This document shows positions 1 to 5,741 of a stretch of 64,000 bases of DNA, one piece after another (the first letter of the stretch is position 1; each line of letters begins with the position of its first letter). Below the pieces are notes generated by a model. The model was not told where the DNA came from and did not search any database. It saw only the letters and a program-made list of their open reading frames with translations. Made by a program: the position numbers and the translations under genes. The DNA is from a virus: positions 1 through 64,000 of IMG/VR virus record IMGVR_UViG_3300040801_000976. One strand, 5' to 3'.

Positions 1-129
1 AACATCGGCTATAAAATCATTGCCGTTTTCGTGCTTATCTAAAGCTTCGTTCTCTTTACTCATTTTGTTTATATTTTAAAAGTTCAGCGTATTTAATCGG
101 CAACGCTTCATAGCCGTAGTACGTTAGCC
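1..129 (-). other. attC-like recombination site 1 (cut by window start)
   Basis: Imperfect inverted repeat. The left arm CGGCTATAAAATCATTGCC (6-24) pairs with the right arm GGCAACGCTTCATAGCCG (99-116). The right end carries a GTTAGCC box (123-129), and the window starts inside the matching AAC box. Unpaired bases between arms and boxes, and a stem that is conserved in shape rather than in sequence, are typical of integron attC sites. The stop codon of the gene at 124-333 lies in the box, as in classical cassettes. No integrase gene is visible in the window. Confidence 0.65.
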
Positions 130-333
130 ACCATTTAAAACAGGCTCTTTGCAAGCTCGGTGGTTTTCTAAAATACTAATCGCTTCATTTAGTTCTTCAA
201 TAGCATCTAAGTCAGCATCTACATCAGGACAAGGTACGTCAATTTTACAGTTTCTTTTTATGAAGCTGTTTTTAATAAATGTCTTTTCAGCTTTTTCTCG
301 CTGTTCTTTCAATTGTTGAATAATTCTTTCCAT
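124..333 (-). CDS. Small cassette-borne protein, unknown function
   Basis: 69-residue charged protein beginning MERIIQQLKEQREKAEK. The N-terminal third is a probable coiled coil, and a Cys-Pro pair (PCPDVDADLDAIEELNEAI) precedes an acidic helix. No family recognised. The ATG at 333 is preferred. An upstream GTG at 366 would add 11 residues encoded by the arm of the neighbouring attC-like site. The stop codon TAA lies inside the GCTAAC box of the attC-like site at 1-129, which is the normal gene-then-attC order of an integron cassette. It could be an orphan cassette gene of bacterial rather than phage origin. Confidence 0.5.
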   Translation of the reverse strand: MERIIQQLKEQREKAEKTFIKNSFIKRNCKIDVPCPDVDADLDAIEELNEAISILENHRACKEPVLNGG

Positions 334-345
334 AATAAAAACGGT

Positions 346-466
346 GGCTAACAAAGTATATAGCACATAGCCTGTCAGCCGTTTTTAAAACTATGTGCGG
401 TTATTAAATTATTTTTTATCTACTTAGGTCTGTGAGTGGCTACGTGCCATATACAAACCGTTGTGC
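346..466 (-). other. attC-like recombination site 2
   Basis: GGCTAAC box (346-352) followed by GTATATAGCACATAGCC. This pairs with GGCTACGTGCCATATAC near the other end (438-454), followed by GTTGTGC (460-466). Differences between the arms are single bulges or compensable pairs. The loop also holds a local hairpin (CACATAG/CTATGTG). It lies directly downstream of the broken gene at 569-1126. Confidence 0.65.
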
Positions 467-486
467 TTCATTAAAATGCCACTTCG

Positions 487-553
487 TTAAGCACAACACG
501 CAATAAAAATAATTGGCTTGTGCATCGTGCGAACGAAGTGCGTAATTGAAGGA
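487..553 (-). repeat. Inverted repeat, possible second attC-like fold
   Basis: Arms AACGAAGTG and CACTTCGTT are perfectly complementary over 9 bases, with a further inner pairing of GCACAA with TTGTGC. The element abuts attC-like site 2. It lacks clean GCTAAC/GTTAGC boxes at both ends, so it may be a decayed attC or a local terminator-like hairpin. Confidence 0.4.
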
Positions 554-568
554 ATAAAAACAAAATCA

Positions 569-1126
569 CTACGCACGGTACTCTTTGTTTAAATATTGCC
601 CATCTACGTGCGAACGTATATTATCGTGTACGTGTCCAGCTTCCCAAATTATATCTTCTTCCCTTCCGTTCACAAATCGCTCCAACACTTCTTGTTTAGT
701 GTAAAGCTCGGCTTTATGTATGTCGCTTGTATAGCCGTTTGAGTTTTTACCCCACCACAGTACGCTGTTGCCCACATAGCCGTTTTGAATGTAAAAGTTG
801 CTGTTGTCTGGGAATCGCTCCATCGCTTTCCTACGCTTATCTATTCTCTTTCGCTCTCGGTTCATCATTTCAACCTGCCAACGTTTCTTTTCACTACCTT
901 CAAACATCACCTTGTCCATGCCCGCAGTCCTTCGCACCTTTAAATCTGTGAACTTTGGCTCATCATCATAAAGCGTTCATTCAAACGGCTCTGTTACTAA
1001 CGATTTAGCCTCGCCTGGGCTATCTGCATAAGTAACTGGTATTTCATCAATTCTATAACCTTCGTGTGGGTTGTCGCTTAACATACCCTCGTGCCATATT
1101 CTAAATGCTTTTTTAATTAATTCCAT
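569..1126 (-). pseudogene. Cassette gene split by an in-frame TGA
   Basis: One reading frame runs from the ATG at 1126 to a TAG at 569 and is interrupted only by TGA at 977-979. The first part is 49 residues (starts MELIKKAFRIWHEGMLSD, ends VTEPFE). The second part continues TLYDDEPKFTDLKVRRTAGMD and runs to NKEYRA. The text across the stop reads as continuous protein, so this is either a recent nonsense mutation or a UGA read as an amino acid. A basic helix (EMMNRERKRIDKRRKAMERF) lies in the middle. No family recognised. An internal GTG at 937 could start the second part separately. Followed downstream by attC-like elements. Confidence 0.5.
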
Positions 1127-1229
1127 CGCTATATTTTGTTTTTATTTGTTCTCATATCAAGGTTTCTGCAAACTCGGATGAGCCAACTATTCTTATTGCC
1201 ATCCGTTAGCAACAAGGCTACCTATCGCC

Positions 1230-1406
1230 TCATATATCAGCTTCTTTATGATTATACATTAATTGCATCACCCAAGCATCTTCAAACTCATACATTCCAC
1301 AAGTTGTACACGCTTCATCCATTGTGTCGTAATAATTTATCTTTCCGTTTTCGTCCTTCATAAAGTCCATATTCCGAAGGTCTATAATTACAAATTGTCC
1401 TTTCAT
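1230..1406 (-). CDS. 58-residue cassette-borne protein, unknown
   Basis: Short frame MKGQFVIIDLRNMDFMKDE ... YNHKEADI with a CTTCGMYEFEDAW segment. The central Cys-Thr-Thr-Cys could bind metal, but nothing else supports that. It is framed by GTTAGC (1205-1210) downstream and by attC-like site 3 (1434-1525) upstream, so it has the size and position of a cassette gene. The downstream box at 1205-1210 has no convincing partner arm, so its own attC is either decayed or not resolved here. Confidence 0.5.
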   Translation of the reverse strand: MKGQFVIIDLRNMDFMKDENGKINYYDTMDEACTTCGMYEFEDAWVMQLMYNHKEADI

Positions 1407-1433
1407 AATTTATAGTTTTAAAACCGCCCGGTT

Positions 1434-1525
1434 GCTAACAATGTGTATAGCAAATAAGCCAGTTAAGTTTATATTTCAATTTATAGTTTTGTGGTGGCTT
1501 ACTTGCCATACACTCGTCCGTTAGC
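1434..1525 (-). other. attC-like recombination site 3 (best example)
   Basis: GCTAAC (1434-1439) then GTGTATAGCAAATAAGCCA. The far arm is TGGCTTACTTGCCATACAC, then GTTAGC (1520-1525). The arms pair almost perfectly, with one mismatch and one extrahelical base. This is the classic attC layout of outer boxes, spacer, inner stem and variable loop. The stop TAA of the upstream gene (1521-1739) sits inside the GCTAAC/GTTAGC box. Confidence 0.75.
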
Positions 1526-1739
1526 GGTAATGCTTAAAAACCGCTATCACGATCAACCACATGGGTACGACTAATATAAATCCTGCCAACAAATAACTTT
1601 TACTTTCTAATCCATATTCGCTACCTAAGTAAGCTAATGAAAGTACGCACGTTGCAAATAAATACACAAAAAGCACTACCGCTAACAAACGGTATAAAAA
1701 ATGCCTTTCTTTGTCTGTAATTTTAATATTTATTTTCAT
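1521..1739 (-). CDS. Small two-helix membrane protein in cassette
   Basis: 72 residues with a charged N-terminus (MKINIKITDKERHF), then two hydrophobic stretches at about residues 16-36 and 48-68, separated by GSEYGLESKS. It is probably an inner-membrane hairpin protein of unknown role. The first roughly 20 codons lie within the arm of the neighbouring attC-like site 4 (the RHFLYRLLAVV coding segment contains its GTTAGC box), so the N-terminus is partly built from recombination-site sequence. The stop codon overlaps the box of attC-like site 3. Confidence 0.55.
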   Translation of the reverse strand: MKINIKITDKERHFLYRLLAVVLFVYLFATCVLSLAYLGSEYGLESKSYLLAGFILVVPMWLIVIAVFKHYR

Positions 1740-1811
1740 ATCTAAAGTATTTATAATTTGATAATTAAGTCCATTTAATACGGCACATTTTCATACCGCA
1801 GTACGTTAGGC
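1681..1811 (-). other. attC-like recombination site 4
   Basis: GCTAAC (1681-1686) followed by CGGTATAAAAAATGCC. The partner arm is GGCACATTTTCATACCG, followed by GTTAGGC (1805-1811), which fits the GTTRRRY core. The gene at 1822-2028 ends 11 bases before this box. The loop is about 60 bases and contains the start codon of the gene at 1521-1739. Confidence 0.65.
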
Positions 1812-1821
1812 GTAATGCAAT

Positions 1822-2028
1822 TTAATCAGTACGCCTTTCAATATTTATAGTTCCTTCAAATGCTCTGGCGTTTGCAATCGTTTCGGCTTCTTCATAACTA
1901 TCGCAGTCAGCTTCCCATTGTCCATTTATATACACTTGGTAGTAAGCACTACGCCTAACACCGTGTAATAAATCATTACTTGGTAATGGTTCTAAATCTT
2001 CTACGTTAAAATCAAATAAGTCTGTCAT
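1822..2028 (-). CDS. 68-residue cassette-borne protein, unknown
   Basis: Acidic N-terminus (MTDLFDFNVEDLEPLPSN) followed by a compact segment RRSAYYQVYINGQWEADCDSYEEAETIANA. The latter reads like a small antiparallel sheet plus helix, as in short 'DUF'-type proteins with Y.V.v.G.w.....s.eeA..ia. The NDLLHGVRR codons fall in the left arm of attC-like site 5. No function can be assigned. It ends just before attC-like site 4. Confidence 0.5.
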   Translation of the reverse strand: MTDLFDFNVEDLEPLPSNDLLHGVRRSAYYQVYINGQWEADCDSYEEAETIANARAFEGTINIERRTD

Positions 2029-2083
2029 TTTAATATTATTTTAAGTTATTAATACGCAATGCTTAATACACTATTTCGTTAGC
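1953..2083 (-). other. attC-like recombination site 5
   Basis: GCCTAAC (1953-1959) then GTGTAATAAATCATT. The partner is AATGCTTAATACAC (2058-2071), then GTTAGC (2078-2083). The stop codon of the broken cassette gene at 2079-2315 lies inside the right-hand box. The left arm lies in the coding sequence of the gene at 1822-2028. Confidence 0.6.
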
Positions 2084-2315
2084 AACAATTTGCCCCACAA
2101 TCGCACTCTTGTCCATCAGGGTCGCTTAATGTTCGAGGTTCGCATCTTCCTGTATTGCCACATTTGGGGCAAACAGATTTGCTAACAAACGGTATATTTA
2201 ATGCTTGTAGTATCTTTTCATAGTAATCTGTCAAATTACAGTCCTACATTTGTAAACCTTTGTCATAAACTTCAAACAATAGCTTTTCAATCAATTTTCG
2301 TTTTTGCTTTGCCAT
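2079..2315 (-). pseudogene. Cassette zinc-ribbon-like gene with in-frame TAG
   Basis: A single frame from ATG (2315) to TAA (2079) is broken only by TAG at 2244-2246 (codon 24). Before it: MAKQKRKLIEKLLFEVYDKG. After it: DCNLTDYYEKILQALNIPF, then a cysteine-rich tail with CPKCG, C, C-x-C-G and a final CC. The tail resembles a small zinc ribbon. Continuity across the stop argues for a fresh nonsense mutation or a suppressed codon. The stop TAA overlaps the box of attC-like site 5, as in intact cassettes. An internal start after the TAG is not obvious. Confidence 0.5.
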
Positions 2316-2370
2316 TTCAAATTATATTTTGTGGTTAATAATCGCACTAAACATACCGCCAACCGTTAGC
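2181..2370 (-). other. attC-like recombination site 6
   Basis: GCTAAC (2181-2186) then CGGTATATTTAATGC. The partner is GCACTAAACATACCG, then GTTAGC (2365-2370). The arms pair with two mismatches. The loop of about 140 bases is long for an attC and contains the start of the gene at 2079-2315. The gene at 2378-2644 ends 8 bases before it. Confidence 0.55.
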
Positions 2371-2377
2371 GTCCAGT

Positions 2378-2644
2378 TTACTCCCATTTGGTTTCCCCTG
2401 TTTTCTTGTGCTTATATTGTATTCCATGCGGTGCGGTTTGTATTATCTCCCAATCAGGGTCGTAAACCGTATCGCCAACATGTTGTATAGGTAATAATTT
2501 TAAAAATAGTTCCTCCAATTCGGTAGCAACGCTCGGTGCATCGGGTGCATCCATTCCATCGCAATCTTCTCTTGGTATAGTTTTTACTACTTTGTAAATT
2601 TGTTCCCATACCTCGCTTCTTTGTATTCTGTTACTTTGTTCCAT
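2378..2644 (-). CDS. 88-residue cassette-borne protein, unknown
   Basis: Starts MEQSNRIQRSEVWEQIYKVV, with a helical N-terminal half and a C-terminal YDPDWEIIQTAPHGIQYKHKKTGETKWE that looks like two beta strands. No family recognised. Its neighbour at 2656-2832 ends 11 bases upstream with no attC between them, so the two may form one two-gene cassette. Attc-like site 6 follows directly. Confidence 0.5.
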   Translation of the reverse strand: MEQSNRIQRSEVWEQIYKVVKTIPREDCDGMDAPDAPSVATELEELFLKLLPIQHVGDTVYDPDWEIIQTAPHGIQYKHKKTGETKWE

Positions 2645-2655
2645 TTTATTAAGTT

Positions 2656-2832
2656 TTATCTGTTAATTATTTTTAAAATTATATACCCATACAGTTGATG
2701 CTCTTCATACCAACTACTTTCTCTTCCAGTATCAGGAAATATTACAGTATAGCTTTTTGTATTGTCTCCTCCGTATTGGTCTGCATAGCTTCCAACAACG
2801 ATAACATCTTTGTCATTTTCAAAATATTTCAT
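2656..2832 (-). CDS. 58-residue protein, unknown
   Basis: MKYFENDKDVIVVGSYADQYGGDNTKSY then a strand-rich end containing a DTGRESSWYEEHQLYGY segment. The ATG at 2832 is chosen over a TTG 12 bases upstream. It is the most upstream gene of the cassette-like block. The 130 bases before it (2845-2975) are AT-rich, with poly-T/A tracts and no visible attC or attI site. Confidence 0.45.
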   Translation of the reverse strand: MKYFENDKDVIVVGSYADQYGGDNTKSYTVIFPDTGRESSWYEEHQLYGYIILKIINR

Positions 2833-2975
2833 CGTTGAACCCAAATCTTTAGCTATATGTACTAAATTTCCTTTTTTAAATTTTTGTTTTTTTTTTTCAT
2901 TTTATTCAAGGATAATAACACTAAATATTCTATTACTATAATGTTTAAATTATTAATTTATTTATATTATTTAAG

Positions 2976-2988
2976 TGGACGTGCCGGG
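2976..2988 (-). ncRNA. 3' exon of the interrupted tRNA-like RNA
   Basis: Minus-strand CCCGG followed by CACGTCC and A. The first five bases complete the T-stem with TCGGG of the 5' exon (one G.U pair). The next seven would be the 3' acceptor strand, with A as discriminator. CCA is not encoded. The expected 5' acceptor strand GGACGTG was not found. The nearest match is GGACGTT at 4478-4484 (six of seven pairs). Confidence 0.5.
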
Positions 2989-3025
2989 CAATAGTTTATA
3001 ATTTGTTGAAATGAATTAAAATTCA

Positions 3026-3057
3026 TTTGGATATTTACAGGAAATGTAGTATATTTG
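3026..3057 (+). promoter_or_regulatory. Bacteroidota-type promoter for the homing endonuclease
   Basis: TATATTTG at 3050-3057 matches the -7 consensus TAnnTTTG. A TTTG-containing -33 element at 3026-3030 is spaced about 20 bases upstream. The start codon of the LAGLIDADG gene follows at 3085. This is the clearest host-sigma-type promoter seen in the window. Confidence 0.6.
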
Positions 3058-3084
3058 CAACTTATCCAAATAAATAATAACATT

Positions 3085-3504
3085 ATGAATATATCATATA
3101 TATCTGGATTTTTTGATGCTGATGGTTCTATAACTATGTGCCACAATTTAAAGAATGACAAATTTAAGACTATTAAAATAGATTTTACTAATATAGAATT
3201 AGAATTACTTAAATCCATACAATCTTATTTATTTGTAGAACATAATCTTAAGTTGTTTATATCTACAAAACCATCTAAAAGATCAGCACATTCTATTTCA
3301 TATAGTCTATCTTTATCAAGTAATCAAAAATGTATTACTTTATGTAAATTATTAAAGTCTAATCATCCAAAAAAATTACATAGAATAAATACTATAATTA
3401 AGTATCATGATAAAGTTACTAATAGAAATGGAAAATATACTGAACAACAAATTACGAGAAAGTTAGCTTATGAAAGGCTATTTTCCTCCACTAATTTTCA
3501 TTAG
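3085..3504 (+). CDS. Single-motif LAGLIDADG homing endonuclease
   Basis: 139 residues beginning MNISYISGFFDADGSITM. YISGFFDADGS is a LAGLIDADG helix with its catalytic acidic residue. Only one motif is present, so the protein would act as a homodimer like I-CreI. Basic, strand-rich segments follow, as expected for the DNA-binding saddle. The ATG at 3085 is chosen because the motif starts at residue 4. An upstream in-frame start at 3055 overlaps the promoter. The gene lies inside the group I intron but on the opposite strand, so it must be transcribed separately from its own promoter. It presumably cleaves the uninterrupted T-loop target. Confidence 0.8.
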   Translation: MNISYISGFFDADGSITMCHNLKNDKFKTIKIDFTNIELELLKSIQSYLFVEHNLKLFISTKPSKRSAHSISYSLSLSSNQKCITLCKLLKSNHPKKLHRINTIIKYHDKVTNRNGKYTEQQITRKLAYERLFSSTNFH

Positions 3505-3693
3505 TGATCGGACTATATTATCATCCGTTCTGGATGTCACTCGCTATGGACTTACCGTAGTATTCCTAGTCTCTGAACCTGCTTACTTCTTCCAGTAAGA
3601 TTGGCTGCTGATTGGCATAGATTTTTTCTTTAGCTTCCCAGCAATTCAAGTGATTTTTTCATTGTATATTCCTATACAAGCGACCCTTATTTA

Positions 3694-3834
3694 AGTCGAA
3701 CCCGAGTCCAAACAATTTCCAACCCATTATAAAACAACCATTCTTTAGTGGGTTTTTCGGGGTTTCTACACAAATAGAGATAAACCCTTGTCTCGTATTA
3801 TTTGTTTTGCAGCTCTCCTTAGAATGGTTGTAAA
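3694..3834 (-). ncRNA. tRNA/tmRNA-like 5' exon with pseudoknot-like structure
   Basis: Ends with GGACTCGGGTTCGACT, which resembles the 3' domain of tmRNA (GGACGCGGGTTC.ACT in E. coli). Upstream, ACAACCATTCT pairs perfectly with AGAATGGTTGT. AACCCA inside that helix pairs with TGGGTT outside it, making an H-type pseudoknot, and GGGTTT/AAACCC forms a hairpin. No ALAA-type tag frame was found. The best in-frame tag-like peptide after GCTGCA ends in LFV and is not convincing. It could be a divergent tmRNA, a tRNA with a second interruption, or another tRNA-like RNA. Confidence 0.45.
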
Positions 3835-3874
3835 ATAATCAAGGCTATGCCACCTTTAAATGTACATAATTACT

Positions 3875-3905
3875 ACGACAATGCAGGAATCGAACCTACC
3901 TTACA
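3875..3905 (-). ncRNA. tRNA T-arm and acceptor fragment
   Basis: GTAGG-TTCGATT-CCTGC forms a proper T-arm, followed by ATTGTCG as a 3' acceptor strand. The matching CGACAAT 5' strand and an anticodon arm that pairs with GGTCT were not found nearby. A D-arm-like stretch (GCTCATTTAGTTGAGAG) occurs at about 3970-3990, but its acceptor does not match. This is either a tRNA remnant or the 3' half of a tRNA with a large insertion. Confidence 0.4.
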
Positions 3906-4581
3906 GACCTTCTCTATGCCGTACCTTGATTAAAACTAAACAATCTATTCCAAAACTAACTATAACACCTATTCTCTCAACTAAATGAGCTTAATCTATC
4001 ACCAAGTTCTTATGTTTATGGTATAGGCTTTAGGATACTTTCAATAATTAGAACTCTTGTAGATTCATTAGAGTTTTTTTAAAACATGCTTTTGAAGAAA
4101 TATTCGGCATTCTGATGATTCTCATACAATAGTTAATATACCATATGTAATTCCTCAATTTATTCTTCAGCCAGTGATATTATCCAGCATATTTTCCGTT
4201 AGCTATAAAACTCTTGTTAGAGTACAACGATTGACTAACATGATCATTGTTTAAAATAAAAGATAATCTGACTTAACAGCATTTACCAGATTGTACGCTT
4301 CAGACATAGTGAATTATCAACTATGCTTGTAGTATCTTTTATTTATTTTAATTGAGTTGACAGCGCATACCTAATAATTATAGCATCGCAACCGTTTAGG
4401 ATGAGTATGTGCAATATGGCTCAATGTTAGTAATTAATAGTAATAAGTATTGGATAGACCACTTAACCCAACTTTTAACGTCCTTTTATGAACTTGTACT
4501 TCTTACCATTAAATTACCCTTGTAGGATATTTCCTACTGCGTTAATATTTAAGCTATCGCTGACGTGGTTTGATTTCACGT
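3906..4581. other. 676-base non-coding stretch, structured minus-strand RNA likely
   Basis: No credible gene. It holds a D-arm-like segment (about 3970-3990), the three-way-junction RNA at 4258-4340, and a further stem (GCACATAC with GTATGCGC, about 4362-4415). A GGACGTT heptamer at 4478-4484 could be the 5' acceptor strand of the interrupted tRNA-like RNA. The density of paired segments suggests an RNA gene cluster rather than spacer. Confidence 0.4.
4258..4340 (-). ncRNA. Three-way-junction RNA candidate
   Basis: Outer stem AAAAGATA/TATCTTTT (4333-4340 with 4258-4265) encloses two hairpins: CATAGT/ACTATG (4305-4310 with 4320-4325) and AATCTG/CAGATT (4265-4270 with 4287-4292). Junction strands do not match the hammerhead core or the purine riboswitch. 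Function unknown. Confidence 0.35.
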
Positions 4582-4767
4582 TTAATAAATATCAATTTCA
4601 GTTGCATCACAATCAGAAGTAAATCTTCCATTACCTCTGTAGTTTAATTCTTTTTTAAAGATACTAATCCATAACCCTCTTTCATAATCAGTATCAAACT
4701 TAATTCTATTATTTTCAATACAGTTTATTATGATAGAGTTCTTTAAAACTTGGTAAAGGGTTAACAT
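4582..4767 (-). CDS. 61-residue protein, unknown
   Basis: MLTLYQVLKNSIIINCIENNRIKFDTDYERGLW ... RFTSDCDATEIDIY. It overlaps the 3' end of the upstream gene (4715-5047) by 53 bases in another frame. That is long for a normal overlap, so it may start later from a non-ATG codon or be reached by a frameshift from the upstream gene. No family recognised. Confidence 0.4.
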   Translation of the reverse strand: MLTLYQVLKNSIIINCIENNRIKFDTDYERGLWISIFKKELNYRGNGRFTSDCDATEIDIY

Positions 4768-5047
4768 TGAATTTCTTTAATACTTTTGAAATAGTATTAT
4801 TTTCATCTTGAAATTCAATGGATGTGTAAAGATGCATACCATAATGCTCATTTTGAGTTGTTTTGCTTATAATAAACAAGTTGTTGATTTGTTCTTGGGT
4901 TAAATTATATTCATTAGGATATTCTTTACTATAAGCAGACTCTTTCATCAGTTTGTAATGGTCAGATAATGTTTCTAGTTGTTGTATATGCTCATAATTA
5001 TTATTTATCAATGAAATTAGTTCTAATTCTTTTATAAATGCTTTCAT
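4715..5047 (-). CDS. 110-residue helical protein downstream of a hammerhead ribozyme
   Basis: MKAFIKELELISLINNNYEHIQQLETLSDHY and so on, mostly helical, acidic and basic residues mixed, with a C-terminal VNPLPSFKELYHNKLY. Unknown family. The ATG at 5047 is the natural start because it follows the hammerhead cleavage site by 27 bases. Longer in-frame starts would lie inside the ribozyme. Cleavage would give this mRNA a defined 5' end and a short leader (AGGTATAAACAATT...). Confidence 0.5.
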   Translation of the reverse strand: MKAFIKELELISLINNNYEHIQQLETLSDHYKLMKESAYSKEYPNEYNLTQEQINNLFIISKTTQNEHYGMHLYTSIEFQDENNTISKVLKKFNVNPLPSFKELYHNKLY

Positions 5048-5068
5048 GATTATGAATTTTAATTGTTT

Positions 5069-5165
5069 ATACCTGACTACTAAGTTTCTTTTACTATAGA
5101 TACACTTCATCGTGTAGAGCTACAAATCTTAGTAGTTTCGTCTATTAAAGACTCATCAGAGGTAT
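5069..5165 (-). ncRNA. Type I hammerhead ribozyme 1
   Basis: On the minus strand, stem I ATACCT (5165-5160) pairs with AGGTAT (5074-5069). The core CTGATGA is followed by stem II GTCT/AGAC and then GAAA. Stem III ACTACTAAG/CTTAGTAGT is 9 bp and capped by a long loop with its own hairpin (TACAC/GTGTA). The cleavage triplet GTC is followed by AGGTAT, so cleavage falls between 5075 and 5074. All core nucleotides fit the consensus. Open at stem I, so type I. Confidence 0.85.
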
Positions 5166-5222
5166 TTTAAAATAACCAACACCAATAGCTAATTGGAATG
5201 ATATTTATTGTCACCTGACACG
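5166..5222 (-). promoter_or_regulatory. Repeated hairpin leader element, copy 1
   Basis: Minus strand: GGTGACAATAAATATCATT, hairpin CCAAT-TAGCT-ATTGG, then TGTTGGTTATTTTAAAATA leading straight into hammerhead 1. Copy 2 at 6213-6273 keeps both flanks but has the hairpin CCGACTT-TAGC-AAGTTGG, so the stem changes while pairing is kept. Confidence 0.5.
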
Positions 5223-5741
5223 CTGGCTTTACAACTCACAGATTGTAGCCCTAAGAGCTAGAACATATCATCAATCTTCTAAATTACAGTAGCTAACTGT
5301 TTGAGTAATTCTAAGTACTTTTTACATTGTGCAACAACTTAGATTCTATTTCAATAATTACTCTATTTATTTGATTTGTTGGTTATTTATACTTTAAAAA
5401 CAAAGCTACTTTGAGAAATATTAATTGCTTCTACTTCCCTTTATTACCAAATATGGTCTACATTGATTCTCTTACTCCATAGCTTTTAAAGTAGTCATTC
5501 TTTATGGTTCAATCAGCAATAAAGGCAGGTTACAAGCCTGATAATTCACAATTAATATCAACCAACATTTTCTCTCAACTCTCCAGTTGATTTATGATAG
5601 TTATAATGCAATAACCGCTTAGAAATAAATTTCCGCGCTCTTATTATTTGAAAACTTGATTAGTAGCTTTGTTGTTATTTATTTTTATACTATAATAATG
5701 GTTTTGCTTGATGAATTAAATCATCGAATGTTTTAGAGAAT
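5223..5741. other. 519-base non-coding stretch with hairpins
   Basis: No credible gene. Hairpins visible on the minus strand include TACAA-TCTGTGAG-TTGTA (5230-5247), and an anticodon-arm-like CAGG-CTTGTAA-CCTG (5526-5540) that would read UGU but lacks D- and T-arms. TTTTTATACTATAATAATG at 5685-5700 resembles the late-promoter 13-mer but differs in several bases and faces away from the local genes. Confidence 0.35.

Larger units (their letters stand above)
2989..3693 (-). ncRNA. Group I intron in a tRNA/tmRNA-like T-loop
   Basis: On the minus strand the core elements appear in order. P1 pairs exon CGACT with intron GGTCG, with a U.G pair at the splice site. Then come a P2 hairpin (GTATAGGAATATAC), the P3/P4 strand CACTTGAATTGCTGGG, its partner AATCAGCAGCC, the P7 signature GTTCAGAGACTA, and a 3' region with GATAATATAGTCC. 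The last base is G (2989). The exons read GGGTTCGACT and CCCGGCACGTCCA, giving a complete T-stem/loop when joined. The intron is 705 nt and contains an antisense LAGLIDADG gene. The same core signatures occur in the capsid-gene intron at 50842-52002. Confidence 0.75.

Noticed and set aside
569-937. Separate intact gene from a GTG at 937
   Set aside because: The frame upstream of 937 continues with protein-like sequence to the ATG at 1126, broken only by one TGA, so a single broken gene is the better reading.
2931-2944. Another late-promoter copy near the intron
   Set aside because: Matches only ACTATAAT and lacks both ends of the 13-mer; the gene after it already has a host-type promoter.
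5230-5247. tRNA-His-like anticodon arm (GTG) on the minus strand
   Set aside because: The loop has 8 bases and neither a D-arm nor a T-arm follows, so it is reported only as a hairpin.
5526-5540. Possible tRNA-Thr (UGU) anticodon arm
   Set aside because: Stem of four or five pairs fits, but no T-arm follows and no D-arm precedes it.
5685-5700. Extra late-promoter copy
   Set aside because: TATACTATAATAATG departs from the 13-mer in several positions and faces against the local minus-strand genes.
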